Source of the DNA: a candidate division TA06 bacterium
GTDB lineage: Bacteria; Hydrothermota; DG-26; E44-bin18; JADFOU01
Assembly: GCA_022562655.1 (NCBI GenBank)
Contig: JADFOU010000062.1
Span: forward strand, 1 to 9,462
Direction of reading: 5' to 3'
DNA length: 9,462 nt
Shown: piece by piece, positions 6,435 through 9,462 of the stretch
Position numbering within the stretch: the stretch's first letter is position 1
Layout of the letters: the number at the start of each line of letters is the position of its first letter
The notes under the pieces: model-generated
Told to the model about the DNA's origin: nothing
The model's input: the letters and a program-made list of their open reading frames with translations, nothing else
Databases searched by the model: none
Made by a program: the position numbers and the translations under genes

Positions 6435-6440
6435 ATTATA
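6435..6440 (-). promoter_or_regulatory. Possible -10 box upstream of the HtrA-like gene
   Basis: The 94-nt gap 6412-6505 contains a perfect TATAAT on the minus strand, 23 nt before the ATG. No good -35 box sits 16-18 nt upstream, so this is only a candidate internal promoter. A small imperfect hairpin (CTGGCAA with TTGCCCAG) lies just upstream of it. The ribosome site AAAGGAGGT (6417-6425) follows. Confidence 0.3.
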
Positions 6441-6505
6441 GACGACAGACCCTGGGCAAAAGTTCTTGCCAGAAGTCCATAGTCCGATTTCACAGAACGT
6501 CTCCC

Positions 6506-8938
6506 TCAAAAACCTTCCCCACCCTCTAATTCCTCTCGCCCTTCCTCTCGCTGGCGATCGGGTCTGTAGTTGTTGAAATTGTAGCTGATGTTTAGAATAA
6601 CAACAGGCCACTTACGGGATGATTCTCTATGGGAATAAAAATTCGTACTTTCAGAGGTAGATTCGTATTTGGCCGTTCCAAAGACATCGCGTACCTGTAA
6701 AGTGGCCGTCAGTTTACGGTTTATTAAATCTTGCTTTACTGCGGCATGGGTCGTGAAGAAGCCTTCCCGGCGTCCCTGGGACGAAACTGTAGGACTATTA
6801 TAAATGCCATTTATCTGGATGCGCGTTGACGTTCTCACTCTAAAGGTATTGTTAACTCGTGTTCTCCAGTTAAAACTTTCCTGAGAGAAGGGATCTCCGT
6901 ATAACACGCCTTTAATCCAATAGTTGTACAGGTTGCCCATCAGGTTCAGATTCCACCATTTGAACTCATTCAGGTTCAGCATGAGTTCGGTGCCAAAACT
7001 ATAATCGGTACCCACATTTTCCATGGAGTGAAGCATGATGTTGGCGTCGTAAACCGAACGGATACGTTCGATTTTATTATGGGTCATCCTGTAATAGCCC
7101 TCCAATGAAAGCAGGTTACGACCCAGCTTCTTCTGATATCCCATTTCGTATGAATCGATGTACTCGGGTTTGAGATCTGGATTTCCTTGACGAACATTGA
7201 AGGCGTCAGACCAGGTAAGAAAAGGCTCAAGGTACCATCCTCGAGGGCGCGTAATCCTGCGGGTATAGCTTGCCATCAGTTGGTCCCCCCTTGAGTCTTG
7301 GTACGAAACATGGGCTGTGGGGAAAAAGTCCAAGCGGTTTATCGTAAAGCGTTCATCCTCCCCCATCAGTTCTATGAAGCGATCCGTATATTCTCCCCGC
7401 AAGCCCCCCTGGTAACCCAAGCGTCCGAATTCGCCTGAATAAGTTGTGTAAAGTGCGTGGATGTCTCGACGATACTCGACTGTATGACTGTATTCCGGTT
7501 TAAACTCGTATTCACCCAGGGCTGGATTGTAATCATACATTTTTGTAATATCTTCTGTTCTGCGTAGCCCACTCTGATAGCCGGTTTCAAGTCTGCTTTT
7601 TTCTGAAACAGGCAACGAGTAATCGAGTTTAGTATACAATCGAGTGGATGGACCTTCCTCTGTAGACAGCTGTCCACTGGTGTTCGTGCCATTCCTATCC
7701 AGGAGTTGATTGGTTGATTTTTCCTCTCCATTCCATCTATTGACAGTGACCTGTCCGGTTATCTTATGATCTTTTTTCCCAAAAGTATGGCGATAATCCA
7801 TGTTCGCCGAATAGTAACCGCCTTCACGCTCCCAGCTGCTCTCATTACTGTAGAGCGTATGCGTCCCTCCGGGATCTGTCCATTCATCGAAATCGAGTTC
7901 TGAAGAAGCTTTCATAGCCCTTCCACCGGATCTGAGTCCGAGGCTCCAGAGGTCATCGGCACTGAGATGGAGATCAATCCCTCCTCTGAGTCCGTAAAAG
8001 GTCCTTTCCCAGCGGGAATCACCGATGGAATAAATGAAGGAAGTGGTATCCACTGCAAATGTCTGGCTCTCTACCTTGGATTTCCCCGGGTAAACCCGTT
8101 TGTTGTAATCAGCACCGAAATATGCATCGAATTTTGTTCCCTTAGAATTCAGCAAGAGATCGCTGCCGTATTTTTCGTCCAGACCGGTATTCAAGTTTGT
8201 AATGCCTTGAAACCCCTGCAGTTTCCCCTTTTTTGTAATGATGTTCAGTATTCCGGAAATCCCCTCAGGGTCGTATTTGGCTGAAGGATTGGTGATGATC
8301 TCGATTTTGTCTATGGTACTGGCAGGTATCTGCTGTAATGCCTCACTGGGCTCTAACACCGTTGGGCGGCTGTCAATCAGAACCGTAAAACTGGCACTGC
8401 CACGCAGTCTGACATTTCCCTCGATATCAACGGTCACCGATGGGACATTTTCCAGGACATCAACGGCAGTTCCCGATACAGCCGTGTACTGTTTGCCCAC
8501 GTTGATTACTTTTTTGTCGATTTGATATTCTATAGCGGGTTTCTCCCCCTCGATCTGAATCCCTTCGAGGAGGAGTACAGCCTGCTCTAATGGGATTGTG
8601 CCCACATCAATATCTGTCTGATCCGGTTTGATCTTGATCTCTTCAAGGGTCTTCGCATGATATCCCATAAACTTCACTTCTAGGGTATAAATGCCTGGCC
8701 TGATCCCAGTCAGTTGGAAATACCCATCTTTGTCAGTGATCGTGCCTGTGATTTGGGCTTTGCTGGATTTATCGTACAAAATGATATTCGCATATCCCAA
8801 CGGAAACTGATGTTCAGAGTCAATCACGTGACCTCGGATGGTTCTCCGGGGGCCTCTTCTCATCTGAGTTTCGGCTGCCAAACCTTCGAAGGTTATCGCG
8901 AACAACAAGGTTAGCAGCAAACCAATTTTTCTTTTCAG
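6506..8938 (-). CDS. TonB-dependent-receptor-type outer-membrane beta-barrel protein
   Basis: An 810-residue outer-membrane protein (counting from the CTG at 8936-8938) of the group with an N-terminal carboxypeptidase-regulatory-like domain, a plug and a C-terminal barrel. Order: signal peptide about 1-22 (KRKIGLLLTLLFAITFEGLA); regulatory-like beta-sandwich about 33-95 (TIRGHVID, GTITDKDGYFQLTGIRPG, YTLEVKFMGY); plug about 145-236 (AVDVLENVPSVTVD, GNVRLRGSASFTVLIDSRPT, IDKIEIITNPSAKYDPEGIS, GILNIITKKG); then many amphipathic strands up to VILNISYNFNNY, followed by an unusual Arg/Glu-rich tail of about 20 residues. Substrate is unknown; no clear TonB box could be picked out. ATG, GTG and TTG starts do not explain the signal peptide: the first TTG (8920) removes the positive n-region, an in-frame TAG lies eight codons upstream of the CTG-led frame, and AAGGGAG (8947-8953) sits eight nt before CTG. 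It is flanked by an anti-sigma-like gene and the HtrA-like gene. Confidence 0.9.
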   Translation of the reverse strand: MKRKIGLLLTLLFAITFEGLAAETQMRRGPRRTIRGHVIDSEHQFPLGYANIILYDKSSKAQITGTITDKDGYFQLTGIRPGIYTLEVKFMGYHAKTLEEIKIKPDQTDIDVGTIPLEQAVLLLEGIQIEGEKPAIEYQIDKKVINVGKQYTAVSGTAVDVLENVPSVTVDIEGNVRLRGSASFTVLIDSRPTVLEPSEALQQIPASTIDKIEIITNPSAKYDPEGISGILNIITKKGKLQGFQGITNLNTGLDEKYGSDLLLNSKGTKFDAYFGADYNKRVYPGKSKVESQTFAVDTTSFIYSIGDSRWERTFYGLRGGIDLHLSADDLWSLGLRSGGRAMKASSELDFDEWTDPGGTHTLYSNESSWEREGGYYSANMDYRHTFGKKDHKITGQVTVNRWNGEEKSTNQLLDRNGTNTSGQLSTEEGPSTRLYTKLDYSLPVSEKSRLETGYQSGLRRTEDITKMYDYNPALGEYEFKPEYSHTVEYRRDIHALYTTYSGEFGRLGYQGGLRGEYTDRFIELMGEDERFTINRLDFFPTAHVSYQDSRGDQLMASYTRRITRPRGWYLEPFLTWSDAFNVRQGNPDLKPEYIDSYEMGYQKKLGRNLLSLEGYYRMTHNKIERIRSVYDANIMLHSMENVGTDYSFGTELMLNLNEFKWWNLNLMGNLYNYWIKGVLYGDPFSQESFNWRTRVNNTFRVRTSTRIQINGIYNSPTVSSQGRREGFFTTHAAVKQDLINRKLTATLQVRDVFGTAKYESTSESTNFYSHRESSRKWPVVILNISYNFNNYRPDRQREEGREELEGGEGF

Positions 8939-8946
8939 AGTTGTTT

Positions 8947-8953
8947 CTCCCTT
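8947..8953 (-). promoter_or_regulatory. Ribosome-binding site that selects a CTG start
   Basis: AAGGGAG on the minus strand lies eight nt upstream of the CTG at 8936-8938, whose frame gives a positively charged signal-peptide start. The next usual initiator, TTG at 8920, is 26 nt from this site, too far for normal initiation. This supports CTG, or an original ATG altered by one base. Confidence 0.6.
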
Positions 8954-8983
8954 CCTCTATTTTGTTGATGCCGACGATTTCGT

Positions 8984-8999
8984 GTTGACCGAGGTCAAC
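8984..8999. promoter_or_regulatory. 16-bp perfect palindrome, candidate operator
   Basis: GTTGACC and GGTCAAC flank a two-base centre, forming a perfect inverted repeat in the 84-nt gap between the anti-sigma-like gene and the receptor gene, 45 nt upstream of the proposed CTG start. A two-base centre is unsuitable for an RNA hairpin loop and there is no T-run, so a dimeric regulator site is more likely than a terminator. A further related half-site (GGACC) lies next to it. The regulator cannot be named. Confidence 0.5.
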
Positions 9000-9022
9000 C
9001 TTGGTCCAGCAACCTTCTGATG

Positions 9023-9462
9023 TTAGTAACTCGTAAGCCTTACATCTCCTGAATAGACAGGGAGGGAGTAGAGGAGGGTATCCTCCCCAAAAGACCTCTG
9101 ATCCAGGAGGAAGAGCTCCTCCCCTTCTGGGTCGATTCGCAGATCTCCGCCACCCAAAAGCCAGTCCCCTTGGTAGGAGAACGGCTCAAGAACGAAGATC
9201 TCCCCTGAGATTTCGGAATTCGGAATTCGCCCTGAAACAAGTTCCGGGCCGGAATTCGAGACTCCCCCTTCCACACTCCCCAATTCCGTTTCCCCATTTC
9301 GGGTTTTTAAGGCAGCGAAGGAGATGAGGGCGGCGAAAAAGAGAGAAGCGAATCCATAACTCAAACGAGAAACCCAGACCCTTGGAATACGGAATGCGGG
9401 CCGAATCGAGCTGCTTCCTGCTTCCTGCTTTGTGCTATCTGCCTGAATTCGACTCCACAGTT
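9023..9462 (-). CDS. Single-pass membrane protein, probable anti-sigma factor C-terminal part (partial)
   Basis: The minus-strand frame ending at TAA 9023-9025 stays open to the right edge, giving at least 145 codons; the N-terminus is outside the window. A start at TTG 9362-9364 is possible but would discard the positive residues before the membrane segment, so I read it as partial. From the edge: LWSRIQAD, a Ser/Gln-rich linker, RPAFRIPRVWVSR, then a hydrophobic segment SYGFASLFFAALISFAAL that would span the membrane, and an outside domain of about 95 residues with no Cys and many acidic residues. An lWxRI-type motif followed by a linker, one membrane helix and an exported tail is usual for zinc-finger anti-sigma factors, whose finger would be off-window. 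The assignment is inferred from layout, not from a matched domain. The frame contains two short tandem-repeat patches (9209-9229 and 9411-9445), which casts some doubt on its conservation. Confidence 0.6.
   Translation of the reverse strand, partial: LWSRIQADSTKQEAGSSSIRPAFRIPRVWVSRLSYGFASLFFAALISFAALKTRNGETELGSVEGGVSNSGPELVSGRIPNSEISGEIFVLEPFSYQGDWLLGGGDLRIDPEGEELFLLDQRSFGEDTLLYSLPVYSGDVRLTSY
9209..9229. repeat. Heptamer tandem repeat, three units
   Basis: Plus-strand units GATTTCG, GAATTCG, GAATTCG follow each other exactly. A further GAATTCG occurs at 9252-9258. Three units total 21 nt, so they keep the reading frame of the gene they lie in, where they encode part of RIPNSEIS. Confidence 0.7.
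9411..9445. repeat. Degenerate heptamer tandem repeat, five units
   Basis: Plus-strand units CTGCTTC, CTGCTTC, CTGCTTT, GTGCTAT, CTGCCTG are in 7-nt phase. They fall in the linker of the probable anti-sigma protein, where they encode a Ser/Gln/Ala-rich stretch, so they may be a low-complexity insertion tolerated there. No array structure with spacers is present. Confidence 0.65.

Noticed and set aside
7372..7731. 119-codon minus-strand frame inside the receptor gene
   Set aside because: It overlaps the barrel in another frame and has no family resemblance; the main frame carries an uninterrupted barrel pattern.
8984..8999. Palindrome considered as a terminator after the anti-sigma-like gene
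   Set aside because: The centre is only two bases and no T-run follows, so hairpin termination is unlikely.
9040..9297. 85-codon minus-strand frame overlapping the probable anti-sigma gene
   Set aside because: Ser/Arg-rich shadow without a hydrophobic segment; the alternative frame extends to the edge and contains a membrane helix.
9411..9445. Short direct repeats considered as a CRISPR remnant
   Set aside because: Units are only 7 nt and contiguous, with no spacers.

Overview
The window looks like chromosomal or metagenome-assembled DNA from a Gram-negative bacterium. The main evidence is a signal-peptide-bearing, TonB-dependent-receptor-type outer-membrane protein with an N-terminal carboxypeptidase-regulatory-like domain, a build common in the Bacteroidota/FCB group and in uncultured candidate phyla. 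A periplasmic HtrA-fold protein and a probable membrane anti-sigma factor fit the same picture. I cannot name a species or phylum from sequence alone. All complete genes with a recognisable family lie on the minus strand; the one plus-strand gene is a broken fragment.

Layout from left to right. 1-471 (minus): AT-rich internal piece of a DegT/DnrJ/EryC1-type sugar aminotransferase, lacking its N-terminus and running off the left edge. 497-754 (plus): a more GC-rich ORF6N-domain (phage/DNA-binding) gene that stops right after a 27-bp perfect palindrome, well before the family's usual end. 780-1373 (minus): LURP-one/scramblase-like protein. 1457-2063 (minus): AT-rich PIN-domain toxin and small partner protein, a likely toxin-antitoxin pair with the toxin first and the genes overlapping. 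2097-3416 (minus): COG2403-type predicted GTPase of the group often labelled cyclic 2,3-diphosphoglycerate synthase. 3427-3493: octamer repeats forming a large inverted repeat. 3501-4982 (minus): NAD(P)-dependent aldehyde dehydrogenase with a clear sigma70-type promoter. 5131-5176: strong rho-independent terminator that closes the next block. 5215-6411 (minus): HtrA/DegP-like protein with PDZ domain whose catalytic His and Asp positions are substituted. 6506-8938 (minus): TonB-dependent-receptor-like outer-membrane barrel that most plausibly starts at a CTG codon. 9023-9462 (minus): C-terminal part of a one-pass membrane protein resembling an anti-sigma factor.

The right half reads as one envelope-directed transcription unit (membrane regulator, outer-membrane barrel, catalytically degenerate HtrA, terminator). 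The middle is metabolic (aldehyde dehydrogenase plus predicted GTPase). The left 2 kb is a patchwork of fragments and a toxin-antitoxin pair with different base composition, which suggests rearrangement, horizontal gain, or an assembly join. The clearest leads are the degenerate HtrA with a heptad-repeat tail and its operon, the palindrome at the ORF6N breakpoint, and the short tandem-repeat families. No rRNA, tRNA, CRISPR array or transposase was seen.
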